Shown here: piece after piece, positions 24,751-37,616 of the stretch | Layout: every line of letters begins with the position of its first letter | Numbering within the stretch: position 1 is the stretch's first letter | NCBI GenBank assembly: GCA_034359265.1 | Contig: CP136891.1 | Span: 46,492,001-46,556,000 of the forward strand | Length of the DNA: 64,000 bases | Direction: 5' to 3' | Origin: Canna indica | Taxonomy: Eukaryota; Streptophyta; Magnoliopsida; Zingiberales; Cannaceae | Notes under the pieces: model-generated | What the model saw: the letters and a program-made list of their open reading frames with translations, nothing else | Told to the model about the DNA's origin: nothing | Databases searched by the model: none | Translations under genes and position numbers: made by a program

Positions 24751-25110
24751 TCATCTAAACATGATCACATTATAGTCTTTCATCTAATATGATGCAATCA
24801 CAGCCCTCTATTTAACATGATGCAATCTCAGTCTTACATCTAACCAGATGCAATCACCACCCTCCATCTACATAATGAAATCATAACCCTATATTTAATC
24901 AGATGCAATCACAGCCCTCTATCTAACCAGATGCAATCACAGCTCTCCATCTACATGATGCAATCACAGCCTTACATCTAACCAGATGCAATCACAGCTC
25001 TCCATCTAACCTGATGCAATCTCCACCCTCCATCTACATGATGAAATCATAACCTTACATCTAATCAGATGCAATCATAGCCCTCCATCTAACCAGATGC
25101 AATCACAGCT
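24751..25110 (+). repeat. Tandem repeat, 28-30 bp unit, about twelve copies
   Basis: Unit CATCTAACCAGATGCAATCA followed by CAGCCCTC, with variants CATCTACATGATGAAATCAT and TATTTAACATGATGCAATC. Copies are contiguous, without unique spacers, so this is a minisatellite inside the solo LTR. Confidence 0.88.
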
Positions 25111-25569
25111 CTCCATCTACACAAGATCAAATCCCTGCCCATCATCTCAACCACTTCAATCCAGCCCTTCATCTCACCCAAATTAATCTCAACTCTCTAT
25201 TTCATCTCCTCACCTAATCTCTTCACCTTCTTCTCCCCTCACCCACCGCCGTCCCCGCCCCTTCCCCAGCCACTGCCGCCGATCATCGACGGGGTTCGGC
25301 CAGACGGGGACCCCGCTGGGTCTCCTACCGTCCGACGCCGGTTCGCCACCGCTTGGCGCTCGGCGGCGGCCCCAAGGGAGGCGGCTAGGCCGGTTGCCCC
25401 AAGGGGGCGGGCAGTCGCCTAGCCCAGCCGCGAGCCACGCCCGACGGCGCCCACCTGGGCAGGCAACAGCCCGGTCGACAGCGTTGTCATCGGCCTGATC
25501 CATCGCCGCCTGACATCGACCGCCACTAGCGGCGGTCACGCCGGCGGCAGCTGCACACGGCAACAAGGG

Positions 25570-25682
<113 letters not shown>

Positions 25683-25980
25683 AAAGGAAGAACCCCGATT
25701 TTTATTTCCTATTCGATACAAGAAAAATGCGTCAAAAATCTTGAAACATAAAAACAGCGACATGAATCAAGAATTAGAGAAAAGAAAGCCTAAATCCACT
25801 CACCGGGCGAAGAGAAAACGAAAGAAAAAGACACGCAGGATCTTCCCCCGATCAACATCGACGAACTCGCGAAAATTCGGCTCCGATGGCTCCTCCTCCT
25901 CGATGGCGCCCTCTCTCTCCTCTCCTTTGCCTCGGGTGGTGTGCGGCTCAAAACCCCTGGCTGCACATCCCAGGGTCTAA

Positions 25981-25986
25981 TTTATA
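25981..25986 (-). promoter_or_regulatory. TATA box of the 3.2 kb LTR
   Basis: On the minus strand the sequence reads GTCTATAAATTAGACCC, about 290 bp into the LTR. It is the best core promoter candidate and sets the LTR orientation. Confidence 0.5.
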
Positions 25987-26276
25987 GACACCGGTTTGAT
26001 CCAAATAACCAAAATACTCCTACCTAAGCTATCCAACTTAAACAGCCCATAACTCATCCGATCTAACTCTGATCTGATATCCGATTGCACCACCAAATTT
26101 GCCTCGAGACCCTCTATCACCCTAGCATGCTAACTCTATCACCCTCGAGATCCGATTTCTACATTAAATGCTTACTCGGGTTTAATCTCGAAGCTTCCCA
26201 TCAATCTTTGCTAACTAGGGCCCACGATCCCCTGCTCAAGAATAAAATATCATTATTAAGATTTTTGGGTATTACA

Positions 26277-29200
26277 ATTGCTTTCCAAACGAATATTTTA
26301 ACTCTAGGGGCAACTGGGGAATTCCAAAGGAATTTCCACTTATGGAGGCTAGATAGGTTGGGATGTAAATTTTTACTAATAAAAGAATAGGTTGATTTAG
26401 AAGTAATAACCCCTTTATTATCAGGCCACCAAATCCAGTCATCATCACAGGGCTTTCCAGGCAGCATAATACCGAAAATAGCCTCCACCAAAGATACACC
26501 GAAGAGGTCATAGAGCATAGCAACATTCCATGAACCATTATCAATCAAACAATCCACATTAAGATTTGCATCAAACAGACTTATATTAACAAAAGAAGGC
26601 ATCCAAAACAGAGGAACATCAAATAACCCGCTATCAAACAGAATTGATGTATGATTACCATTACCAATTACTTTCTTAAAACCAATTTTCAAAGCATCAG
26701 AGGCAGAGCAGATCAACTTCCAAGAGTTACTTCTAACAATTTTACTACAAGAACTCCATAAAGAAAAACCATACTTAGCTTTAATTACTGAAGTAAAAAT
26801 ACTTTCAAATCCAGTAACAAGTTGAGAGACTCTCTTGGCATTTAGAGACAAACACATAATACTTAAATCTTTAATACCAAGGCCACCACAACTTTTAGGC
26901 AAAGTAACATCACCCCAAGAAATTAAATGAAGACCTTTATCATCATTATTTGATGACCAAAGAATTTTTTTAATTAAGGCAACATTCTTACTCATAATTT
27001 TCTCAGGAAACCAAGTTACACTAAGAGCATGAAGAGACATTGAATTGAGGATAGAATTTATTAATACTAGCCTGCCTGCTTGGGATAAATTCCCTCTACT
27101 CCAATTATTTAATCTGCTAAGAAGCTTATCAATGATGTCATTACAATCATTCATTTTTAAGCATCTAGGAGAAATTTTTGCACCTAAGTATTTTAAAGGA
27201 AACATACCAATGCGCATATTGAAAGCCCTAGCAATTCTATTTTTAACAGATAAGTCAACATTCTTGGGGAAGTAGATCTCAGATTTACTAAGATTCATAA
27301 TTTGATTTGTAGCTTTACCATATTTTTCAAAAAAAATCTTAATATTCTTGATTGATTTATCATTTGCTCTAAAAAAAAGCAATATATCATCAGCATACAT
27401 CAAATGACAAATATTAAAAGCATTTTTAATTTTGACAGGGGAAATTAAACTAGCTTCCATATCATGATTCAACATTACAGATAAGAGTTGACTAACAACC
27501 AAATATAAATAAGGGGATAAAGGATCCCCCTACCTAACACCACAATAAGCTTGAAAAGTATTCGAGCAACAATCATTAATGCAACAATTAAAGGAGGCGG
27601 AATTAATACAACATTTAATCCAACTTATAAACTTATCAGGAAAACCTAAAAGATTAAGCATACCAAGAATATCATTCCAAGAAACCATATCATGGACTTT
27701 TTCTAAATCAATCTTAACAATCACATGGATTTTTCCCTCTTGAATTGTAAATAGAATGAATGATTTCTTGTGCAACAATAATATTATCATGAATTGATCT
27801 ACCATACCACTAATAAAAGCAGTTTGGTTGAAGGAAATTAAATCATTCAATAAAGACTTCATCCTACTAGCTAAGACTTTAGATAAAATTCTGTAATTGA
27901 CATTACACAGGGAAATAGGTCTATAGTCTTTAATACAATTGGGACTACTAGTTTTAGTAATGAAAATTAAGTCGGTTTTATTCCAACCAATAGGAAGAAC
28001 AGACTTATCCTAGAATTCAGCAAAAGCTTGAACAAAAGAATCAGAAACAATATTTCAATAATTTTGATAAAATTCCCATGTATAGCCATCAGGCCAGGGC
28101 TTTTCCCTTTTCCTAAAGATTTCACAACCACATAAATCTCATCCAAAGAAAATGGAGCAATTAAGGAAGGAATCATGCTATCAGATATATTAGGCATATC
28201 AGGAGGAATAATAGTATTAAAAAACACATTATCATCATATGACCATAAAGATGAATAATATGCAGCAAAACATTCACAAATCTCAGCAGATTTAGATACA
28301 CAAGAATTATTATTATTAATAGAAAAAATCCAGTTTCTCCTTTTATTTTTAATAACAGTTCTATGATAAAACCTAGTATTAAGATCTCCTTCCCTAAACC
28401 ATTCTCTTTAGACATAGCCCACCATTTAAGATTAATTTATCTTATAATGGCCTTAGATTTATTATATAGACGGGTTAATATCAAATTTTCAGACTCATTA
28501 AGAGGGGACAGGTCCTCCTTAGCTTCTAATTCATTTATGAGCATTAACAATACTAAGGCTAGATTCTAACTCACCTAAATGAAATTTATCCCAAAAAGAT
28601 ATCTTTCTTCTAAGGATAGCAAGAACTTTAGGAATAGAATCTAGCATATTATTGGTGGCAATATTCAAATTCCAATAATTTTTTATAATCTCAGTAACTT
28701 GAGGGTACTGGGTCCAAAAGTTTTGGAATCTAAATCTATTTATGCCAGAAGAACACGAAGAAACATCATTCAGAACAATAGGACAATGATTAGAGACAGA
28801 TCTATTTAAATGCATAACATAAGATTTATGAAACAAAGACAACCATGCAGAGTTTGCATAAGCTCTATCAAGTCTAACAAGAATCCTATACAAGTCTTTT
28901 CTATTATTGCACCAAGTATACTTTGGTCCAGAAAAATCAAGATCAGTAAAATCACAGTTCTCAATACATTTTCTTAACATAAGAACATTATTATTTACAT
29001 GAAATTCAGAGCCACCAAGTTTATTAGAAGAACTAACAACACAATTAAAATCACCAATTAAAAGCCATGGCATGTTATCAAATTGTAAATTTCCTAAATA
29101 ATTCCATAAGAAGTTTCTGTTAATAGGATTAGTATGAGCACACAAATCAGAAAAAATTCAGGGCTTCAAATCCTTAAATTGAACAACAACAAACATAATA

Positions 29201-29462
29201 TTTAAGGATTTGGAAACTACTTGATTCTTAATCACAGAATTATTCCAAGCCAATAAAAGACCTCCCGAGGCCCCCTCAAAACTAACAGCAGAGTCAGACC
29301 AACTTTTACCCAAATAGGAGATAAAACTAAGAGCAATTTCCTCATGCACATGAGTTTCTTGAAGAAAAATGATATTAACAGAATTAAACTTCACATAAGA
29401 TCTAATAAATTCTTTCACGGTCTTCTCCTAATACCTCTACAATTTCAGTTAAGAATCTTCAT
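26277..29462 (-). pseudogene. LINE ORF2: endonuclease, reverse transcriptase and start of zf-RVT
   Basis: ORF2 starts at 29462 with MKILN, then TGA (29447-29445) where related LINEs have Trp, then NCRGIRRR. The endonuclease shows LQETH (29340s) and IGDFN (about 29050); its SDH motif reads SNHCPI (about 28785), an Asp-to-Asn change expected to harm catalysis. RT shows FNQTAFISG, KIDLEKVHDMVSW, a TAG at 27532-27530 replacing Gln just before GDPLSPYL, and an intact YADD box (about 27390). The segment ends in KWKFLWNSPVAPRVKIFVWK at the solo LTR. The N-terminal RT segment (27860-28415) is frameshifted. ORF2 overlaps the end of ORF1 by 14 bases. Confidence 0.9.
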
Positions 29463-30569
29463 GAGTAACATTTAAAACATCAACACAAGAAGACCCAGAG
29501 CCCAAATTTAAACTAGGGCAACCAACATCCATTCCAGAAGAAAACTTAACAGGAATAGCATTAACTATATTATCAAGCTCATTTTTAAGAAGAACATTCT
29601 CTTTCTTGGCCTTCTTTTTCTTCTGAGTATGCATAATATTGTCAATCTTAGCAAGATTTTTAGAGATCTCAGCTTTAACAAACCTACCTTTCTTAGCTTG
29701 AGTTCTGAATTTGCCAACCCCCTTATGAGCCGGGACAAAAGGTTTCCTGGAATTAATATCAATATCTCATAGATTGGAAGAGACTAAATTAACTAAGCTG
29801 GAAAAGGTAGATTTAGCCTTCTCACTATTAGAATCCACCTTATCCAATTTAGGAGTACTAGTTTCACATTCCATACTAATCACCCTAGGGCTATTCTTGA
29901 CACTGATAGAAGCTTCCTTAATGGGAATATTAACTAAGGAAGAGTCATCAAATTTAGGTTGAGCATTAGAATCAAATAAAGGATTGTCAACCCTGGATTC
30001 ATTAGGATGGTTATGACTTTTATCCATGTCATCCAACTGAAATTCTTCAAAAGATTGATTTGCTTCCATATCCTCATCATTTAGACTTAACTTAGGGCTA
30101 GTTAAATGACTAGAAGGCAAATCACTATTAGGAAGGAAGGGATCTAGTCTAGATTCTACACCTAAGTTGAATCCTCTAGGTTTATTACCATTCCTACCTT
30201 TCCTAATGACCTTAATCCAAGGACCATAGTGTTGGCTTTAGGTTTTCAATCTTGGTCTTAATATCTTAATCTCGGTTTTGATGATAACAAACATGAAACT
30301 AATATTTCGTTGAGAAATCTTTCAGGTTCCATATTGATTAGAATTTGATGTCCTCGATCGAAAAAATCGAAAGAAATTGGAAAATCGAAAGGACATTGAT
30401 CGTCGCGCTCAGGTTCGTCGTAAAACATCTCAAAGATCGACGTATGCACCAAAGACGTATTGGACGAGCTTAAAGATCACATGGAAAGCTCTCCAAGTTG
30501 ATGCTCATTGAAAGTCGGAACCTGAAAATGAAGCGCGCAAGAAAAAGGGCTAAAAAAATCAATATCAAC

Positions 30570-30905
30570 CTATGTTCGATCAGTCGGTCGATCGACCGAA
30601 GAGTGTAAGAAATTGGCAGTAGACAATTCGGTCAACCGAACACTGCCAAAAAACTGGCAGTGGTTACTTCGATCGACCGACAGAGGCCAAATGGAGGCAG
30701 TACCTCGAGTGGTCGATCGATCGGTCGATCGAATTGAGGATCGCTCGTCTCTGCTTCCCCTGCGTCGATCGACCGATGGGTCGACCGAATTGAGGATTGT
30801 AGGTTTTACGTCTGGCGATCGACCCGTCGGTCGACCACACACAGAGAGGAAAGCGGCGATCGTTCGAGCGGTCGATCGATCGGTCGATCGATCAATTGAT
30901 CGAGC
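30570..30905 (+). repeat. Dispersed TCGATCGACCGA motif cluster in the LTR U3
   Basis: Many copies of CGGTCGATCGA and TCGACCGA variants, several palindromic, in about 335 bp just upstream of the TATA box. They give both-strand spurious ORFs rich in Arg, Ser, Thr and Asp. Whether they bind a host factor is unknown. Confidence 0.8.
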
Positions 30906-30956
30906 GTCTGTAATGGATAGTTTTTTATCCGTTGAGCTGTCGTTTCCTTGAGAGGC

Positions 30957-30966
30957 TATAAATATC
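30957..30966 (+). promoter_or_regulatory. TATA box of the copia solo LTR
   Basis: CTATAAATAT about 730 bp into the LTR, directly after the motif cluster and before a leader-like region. Confidence 0.6.
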
Positions 30967-33039
30967 ATTCATCTAACCTCTCTAAACCTTCTCCTTGATT
31001 CTTACAGACTTTATTGAGCACTCAAAAGGGAGAATTGAGCCTTCTAGAGATTAAATCGCGGCACCCTAATCTTTCGTCAAAATCTGCTTCAAGCGCACTC
31101 TGTCTCAACTCGGGATCTGATTTGAGTTTATCTCCTTGGCGAGTTGAAGGCGTTGAAGGCCTGAAAAGAGCATTGATTTTTTGTTACATTCTAAGCTCTT
31201 TTTCATTGTAATATTAACTGTTACTTTTCTTGGATTTGAGATTGTACGAAGACCGGGTGTTAGGTCTTGTTGTGTGAAGTGGTATCCTCGGTATAGAAGG
31301 AGTAAAGCCACTTGTGTAAATGTAGTTTTACTAGGATTAAGTAAGTTGTCCCTTAGGGTTGAGGTGGAAGAGTGCTATCGGTAAGAAGGCGGTGACTTTC
31401 GGGTGTGGAAGTGCCTTAGATTGAGAGTGCAACTCTTTGAGTCAAAGTCCTCATTGTAAGGGAAACAAGAATTAATCTAGTAAACCTAGTTTGGAAATCC
31501 TAAGCGGGGTGGTTAGATAGTGGAGTAGGCATTGGGGCCAAACCATTATAAATTATCGTGTTTGCATTGATAACTTGTATGTATTTATTGCTTTATCATT
31601 TATCGCTTCCGCATTTAATCATTCAATTGTAAATTGTCTAAACAATCTAAGTAAACGATTAAAATTGAATTTAGGCTAATTAGTTTGGTAAATATACTAT
31701 TCACCCCCCTCTAGTGTTGTCCTTTTGCCTACACATAGATGGTACTATTCTCATTCAAATTATTAGACTTATTGGTTAGATTAGACTCAGAATTGCAAGC
31801 CTCAGTATTCATGGGATTCATCATAGTATTATTTGCAACATTAGTATTAGTCATAGAATCATTAATAGGAGCAGATTTACAAGCAGAATTAATCAAAGCA
31901 CACTCTTTAATATTATGACTAATAATGCCACAATTAAAGCAAAAAATTGTGAGACGTTCATTCTTGATAGCTTGGAATATTCCAATACCCGATTTTCCAA
32001 TCCATAAACCTTGCTTCAAAGGTTTATTAAAATCCAACTCCACACAAATACAAACGAATTTACCACGAAGCCAACTAAAAGACTGTTCATCAACTTTTAT
32101 GGGTCTACCGATTAAAGAAGCAATACGGAAAAGGCTAGAATTCTGCCAGTACTCCATAGGGAGGTCCGACAATTGAATCCAAACAGGAGCAGAGAATATT
32201 TCTTCGATCAGGGCTTTAAAATTTGGTTTCCATGGTCTGAGGTTTATAAGATCACCTCTAAAAGACCATGGTCCAGTAGTAAGAACCTTGACTGCATCCT
32301 CCTCAGAAGAAAACTGGAACAAAAAGAAACCATTCTCAAGATCAATTACATTCGACAGATTGTAAATAGACCAAATCGCAAAAGCTCAATCCCTAACTTG
32401 GAAATGCGCAGGAGATTTACGAATAAAACGATCAATTAACGAAGAAAACCAAGGTTTACGCAAATCTTTAAGCTCCGACTCTTCAAACTCCACAAAATCA
32501 GAAGTAGACGACTTGATATTCGATAAAACTTCGAAAGACAAAAATGAACGAGAATCAAAAGAACTAGCTTTAAATAAATTCGCCCAAGAAGTGTTCCCAG
32601 GAAGGATTTTGGGATCACTAGAAAAATTACTATTTCGGACATGATCTTTATTACTAGGAACTGTAGAGTTAAGATTATCCTTACCTCTGGCCTGATTAAT
32701 CTCCATTTCTTCTTGAAGAGTCATATCCCCCGAAACCACAAGGGCAGGAACAGCAGCGCTTAAAGATCTCACATCCACAAACTCATTATTAGAGGAAACA
32801 TGCATAGATCTTAAAGGAGAAGAAGAAATCTCAGATCTAACTATTGCTTGATTCAACGAGATAGATGAATCTTTCGGACAATCAGTAAGATCGGGACAAA
32901 GGGACGATGAGATCAGGGGAGAAAGCTTACTATGCTTAGATGACGAACCAGCACCCAAATTAGCCACTACAGGAGAAGCACACTTACCGTGATCCACGAT
33001 TGTTTCAAGATTTTTCATCTTTACCTTAGGGTTTCCCAT

Positions 33040-33920
33040 CTCGGATCGCTGCCGAGAGGGATACCCCCCACCACACCAATCGGCCGACGTCGCAGCCCCA
33101 AGAAACCCTAGGCGAAAAATTCTACCCCAGGTTCTTATATGCAGCGTCGTGTGTCCGTCAGATTAACTCCACGTATTAGTTATCTCTGTCGTTCTTTATC
33201 GCACCTTCAGCCACACGTAGGGATGACAATATTACCCGTACCCGTGGATATTTACCCGACACGGATCGGGTTTGGTAAACATATGATACTCACGAGTACA
33301 TGTACGGGTATAAATTTTTGCCCATTTAATAAACGGGTACGGGTACGGGTACGGGTACGGGTACTATACTATCCACACCCGCGGATACCCGCTACCCGCC
33401 AATATATATAAAAAATTGAATTTATAATTTTATATATTAATATCTAATGAAAAGTTTAAAAATAAATCTAAATATAATATATTTTTAGGGACATCAATTT
33501 TCAATTTTAGTTGAAAGTACTTTGGTTTTAAATTTAATGTTGCATAAATGATAATTGCTATTTGTTAAGATAATGTTATGATTTATAATTTAATTGTTAC
33601 GTAGTTTATTTTATGGATTAATGTTTCTCAATCAAATTATTAATATTGGTGAAATGAGAATCATTGGTGGTATACTATTATAATAAAATAAAAATTCTTG
33701 TCATATATTAAATGGATATCCGCGGGTATCAATTACCCGCGAGGGTATGGGTGACGGATACCCGTCGCGGGTGCGGGTGCGAGTACGGGAGACGGGTTTA
33801 GTAAATTGGTGCAGGTGCGGGTGTGACACTATTCGCCCCGAACTCGCCCCGTTGACATCCCTAGCCACACGGGTGAGCCCGCCGAAGCCCAGGGAGCACC
33901 CAGCCCAGGATTCTTTCTTG
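33040..33920 (-). other. LINE 5' UTR (contains the hAT-type element)
   Basis: GC-richer leader just upstream of ORF1, including CCTAGGGTTTCTTGGGG on the minus strand. The same GC-rich character resumes beyond the hAT-type element at 33864-33915, then gives way to AT-rich flank. The exact LINE start is not fixed. Confidence 0.55.
33218..33863. mobile_element. hAT-type non-autonomous element, 646 bp, 8 bp TSD
   Basis: Ends TAGGGATGACAA and TTGACATCCCTA are inverted repeats. The flanks GCCACACG (33210-33217 and 33864-33871) are a perfect 8 bp duplication, the hAT hallmark. Inside are subterminal ACGGGT/ACCCGT runs (33333-33362, 33375-33398 and 33720-33850) and an AT-rich core with no transposase. 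Confidence 0.93.
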
Positions 33921-34433
33921 TTTAGGATATTGTTTAATTTTTTATTTTTTATTTTAAAAAAAATTGTTTAGTTTTTTTTTATTCAATCGGTATTAATGGG
34001 TAATTTATTACAAATTAATGCTAATTGGTTTAATTTGTGTTTGTCGATTTAAATTATTATTTAAGTTTTTTTAATCAATCGATAATAGTGAGTCATTTAT
34101 TGCAATTGGCTGCAAAATAATATAATTAAATGCTGATTGCTTTAATTTATGGATGCCTCATTGTTTGATGGAAATAAAAAAAGCAGCAGTCTTTACTTAT
34201 GACTTCACTAATAATGACATTGAATGGGTTTTTTTTTAATGCATAAGCGATTTCCATTCTAATTTATTCGAATTTTATTTCCAATTTATGCAAAATAATA
34301 TAATTAAATGCTAATTGATTTAATTAACGGTTGCCGATTTAAATTATTGTTTAACTTCTTTTTTTTCAATCAGCATTCATTAAGTCAATTTGCATTATTT
34401 CGAATCTAACTGTTGTCAACGTGATTCTATTTT

Positions 34434-35520
34434 AAAGCTGCATTAAATCATTAGAAGAAAAGAATTATGGTTAATTATTTCGAATTGTAACAGCTGAAAT
34501 TTATTGCTAATGCATGTAATTCAAGAAGAAAAGAATTAGATTTAATTTGCAAATTTTTTAAAAATTGAAAAGAAACATTACAAAAAGGTTTTCCTTCAAT
34601 GTGTGAGTTTTTCTTATTTTAATTTAAATTGTAATTGAATTGAAGTTTTATAGTTTTTTTTATTTAAGTTGTTTAAATTTTAAAATATTTGCAATTAAAT
34701 TTGGGATATCTCAAAATTTTGCATACTTTTTACATATCTCAAAAAAAAAAATTTCCGGAGTAATTTTTTATGAATATCGCTTTTAATGGCTAAAAGTTAT
34801 TATTAAGATATAATTTTTATAGTTGAATTTATTTTTTATTGTTGAACTTTTTGCAGATTGATCTTAAAGATTGAGAAACGATGAAAAGAATAAGTTTCTT
34901 TAATGATTCGATCATAATTTTAAATTATTATTATCAATTTTTTTCTTCTAACAATTTGAAGTTATGATTATTTAATTTTATTTTATTTCAAATGCTGCAT
35001 TAAATCACTTATGCATAAAATTTATTGTTAATGCATGCAATTTAAGAAGAAAAGAATTAGATTTGATTTGCATATTTTCCACGTAATTTGAAATTTGAAA
35101 TTTGAAAAGAACAGTTGAGAAATAAAGTATTGGATTTAATTGTAATTGGATTTAATTTTTATAGTTCTTTTTTATTTGGATTTATGTTTACAATTAGATT
35201 TGGAGAAGTTTTACATATTTTTTACATATCTCAAAATTTTTTGTAATTTTTTTATGAATATCGCTACTAATGGCTGAAAATTATTATTGAGATATAATTT
35301 TTATAGTTGGATTAAATTTTTGTGGTTGAAACTTCCACAAATTCATCTTGAAGATTGAGAAGCGACAAAAAAAACAAGTTTCTTTAATAATTCTGTCATA
35401 ATTTTTAATTATTATTCTAAAAATATTTCTTCTACCAATTTGAATTTATGATTGTTTGATTTTTTTTTTCAAATGCTGCATTAAATCACTTCTACGTGAA
35501 ATTTATTGCCAATGCATGCA
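34434..35520 (+). repeat. Diverged tandem duplication, about 480-550 bp period
   Basis: Shared blocks recur in order. GCTGCATTAAATCA is at about 34436, 34992 and 35473. AATTTATTGCTAATGCATG and variants are at about 34498, 35026 and 35501. TGAATATCGCTTTTAATGGC is at about 34771, with TGAATATCGCTACTAATGGC at about 35254. Confidence 0.8.
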
Positions 35521-36170
35521 ATTAGCAATATTCCCAAATTATGGTTGTTTGATATTTTTTTTTGTCCACGTCAATATATTCCCAAATTAGTATATTCACT
35601 CATTAATTGTTCTCACCGTTTTTTTGAAGGAGTGCATGGACTCTTTTTAAATTAGTTGGAAAGTATTACTTCCTTATTTTTTTAAACACTCGGACTTTTT
35701 AAAATATTTTTTGAGATTGTGTTACTACCTCATATTTAATCTTGCTCGTATCAAAATCTATTGAAGTGAAAAAATTTGTATGTTTTCCACATATTTTAAA
35801 ATTTTAAAATATTTCATTATCAATCATTTTTTAAAGTAACATTCACTTATGCCGTGTTGCACTTTCCCAGTGAAAGTTTGCATTATTTGTATTTAATACG
35901 CATTTGCATTGAAATTTTTTATACAATATAGTATTTATATTTAATACGCATTTGCATTGAAAATTTGTATTCAATATAGTATTTGTATTTATTATATGTA
36001 TTTATATTTGATTCGTGTTTTGATATGTTTTCAATAAAATTTGCATGGTTTTGTATTAAATATTTAATGCTGTCTTAAAATTGTATTTGTATTTAATAAG
36101 TATTTGCAAGGAAAATTTATTTAATATTTAGTGTTTAATAAGTAGAATGATTGTATTTGTGATTAATCAA

Positions 36171-36559
36171 TAGGGGTGCCTAGTGTTCGGTTCAAATAAC
36201 ACCGAGCCGAAAAACCGAACCAAATTTTTCGGTTCGATTCGATTTCAGCGATTGCAGGTTCAGTTCTTGACTCGAACCGAATCGAATTTTGAGTTTCGGT
36301 TCGGATTCGATTTCGGGAACCGACCCGAATCGAAAACCGGATAACTAAAAAATAATATTTTTTTAAAATTTTAACCCAGGTAATTAAAATTTCGGTTTTC
36401 GGGTTGAAAACCGAACCGAACCGAATCGAATAATTTCGGTTCGGGTTAGATCGGTTTAGGCATAATTCAATTCATGTTCGAATTGGAATTCAGGTATGAA
36501 AAAAATTTCGATTTAGTTAATTTTGATTCGATTCGAGTTGAACCGAATGGACAGCCCTA
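36171..36559. mobile_element. hAT-type MITE, 389 bp, GGTTCGGTT-rich
   Basis: Ends TAGGGGTG and CAGCCCTA, with flanks TTAATCAA (36163-36170) and TTGATCAA (36560-36567), an 8 bp duplication with one mismatch. Subterminal sequence is packed with AACCGAAC and GGTTCGG motifs in both orientations. It has no transposase and belongs to the same family as 51002-51886. Confidence 0.88.
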
Positions 36560-36693
36560 TTGATCAACGCAGACTTTTCAAAATCTATTTAACTAAGGGA
36601 CTTAAATTTGTATTTATTATTTAATAACAATGTCTTAAATGCTGCCAACGCCTACCTTTGTTCTTAAATGAATTTGAAAGGGACAATGTCTCT

Positions 36694-37616
36694 TTGCTAA
36701 TAATTATAAATTTATTGAATAATTGTTCAAAATATTTTTTTATGTTTGAATTTTTTTATATTAATTTTATGCTTTTTAAATTTGATTTTTCCTCATTTGT
36801 TTTTAAATAAAATTTATAAAATTTAGATTTTTTATTTTTAAAATTAATTATATATATTTATGCAAATTTAATCGGCATTGTTTACTTTATATTTGTATAT
36901 TTGTGTTGTATTTGATGTTTTTCTCAAATTTATTAATATTTTTTAATTTTAATTTTATATATTTTCCATATATTTTTATTATAAAGTATTGTTTGTTTCA
37001 AAATAATTAACTTTTTTATTCAAAAATTAATTATTATTTTAATTTTTTATAGATAAAAATAAAGATATTATAAACTGAAAGCATACTAGTATATAAAAAC
37101 ATTATTTATGTGTTGAAGTCAAAAATTTTTCCCTTAAAAATATTAGTTTCGATTCTAGATTTATATTTTATTAATATTTTAATTTTTTGTGATTATAAAT
37201 TTTACTTTATTTATGTTTATATTTCCATATTTAATCTTTGAACCTAATTTTTTATGTTAATAATTATAAATTTATTGAATAATTATTGAAAGTATTTTTT
37301 TATGTTAGAATTAGTTTTATATTAGTTTTGTGCTTTTTTAAATTTGATTTTTTTCACCTTTTTATTTAAATAAAACTTATATAATTTAGATTTTTTATTT
37401 TTGAATTAATTATCTATACTTATGCAAATTTAATTGGCATAGTTTACTTCATATTTGTGTTATATTTGATGTTTTCCCTCAAATTTTTTAATAATTTTTA
37501 ATTTTATTTTTATATATTTTTCATATATTTTTTTATTATAAAGTATTATTTGTTTCGAAATAGATGACTTTTTATTCAAAAATTAATTAATATTTTAATT
37601 TTTTATAGATAAATAT
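36694..37616 (+). repeat. Diverged tandem duplication, about 562 bp period
   Basis: About 360 bp at 36694-37055 is repeated at 37257-37616: TAATAATTATAAATTTATTG, then TTTATGCAAATTTAATCGGC-like, then TATTTGATGTTTTTC-like, then TATAAAGTATT, then TTTTATTCAAAAATTAATTA. A third partial copy seems to lie at 39760-39890. Confidence 0.8.

Larger units (their letters stand above)
30230..31733 (+). mobile_element. 1.5 kb Ty1/copia solo LTR in LINE ORF1
   Basis: Begins TGTTGGCTTTAGG and ends TTGCCTACA, and is flanked by a perfect 5 bp duplication CATAG (30225-30229 and 31734-31738). The end region TATTCACCCCCCTCTAGTG is the canonical 3' end of Ty1/copia LTRs of the SIRE/Maximus type, so the LTR is on the plus strand, opposite to the LINE. 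No internal coding sequence is present. The LTR-like piece at 3316-3948 is a relative. Confidence 0.93.
29449..33039 (-). pseudogene. LINE ORF1 (DUF4283, CCHC knuckle), split by a solo LTR
   Basis: ORF1 encodes the RNA-binding protein of plant L1 elements. The ATG is at 33041-33039 (MGNPKVKMKNLE). A Ser-rich N-terminus leads to DUF4283 (about 32430-32100, with GPWSFRGDLINLRPWKP); a frameshift near 32390-32325 divides it. The knuckle is CFNCGIISHNIKEC (about 31930-31890). The following conserved YGPW motif is cut by the copia solo LTR; on the far side the sequence resumes at 30224 with PWIKVIRKGRNGNK. The rest is acidic and Ser-rich and ends at TAA 29451-29449. Removing the LTR plus one TSD copy restores the frame at this point. 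Confidence 0.88.

Noticed and set aside
24751..25110. Regular 28-30 bp repeats that superficially resemble a CRISPR array
   Set aside because: The units abut with no unique spacers, they lie inside a plant solo LTR, and CRISPR is not expected in plant nuclear DNA.
30570..30968. Overlapping long ORFs on both strands rich in Arg-Ser-Thr-Asp
   Set aside because: They are translations of the TCGATCGACCGA motif cluster in a solo LTR; open frames on both strands reflect the palindromic repeat.
33139..33411. ORF ending in Val-Arg repeats and telomere-like ACGGGT runs
   Set aside because: The runs are subterminal repeats of a TSD-bounded hAT-type element and are not (TTTAGGG)n telomere sequence.
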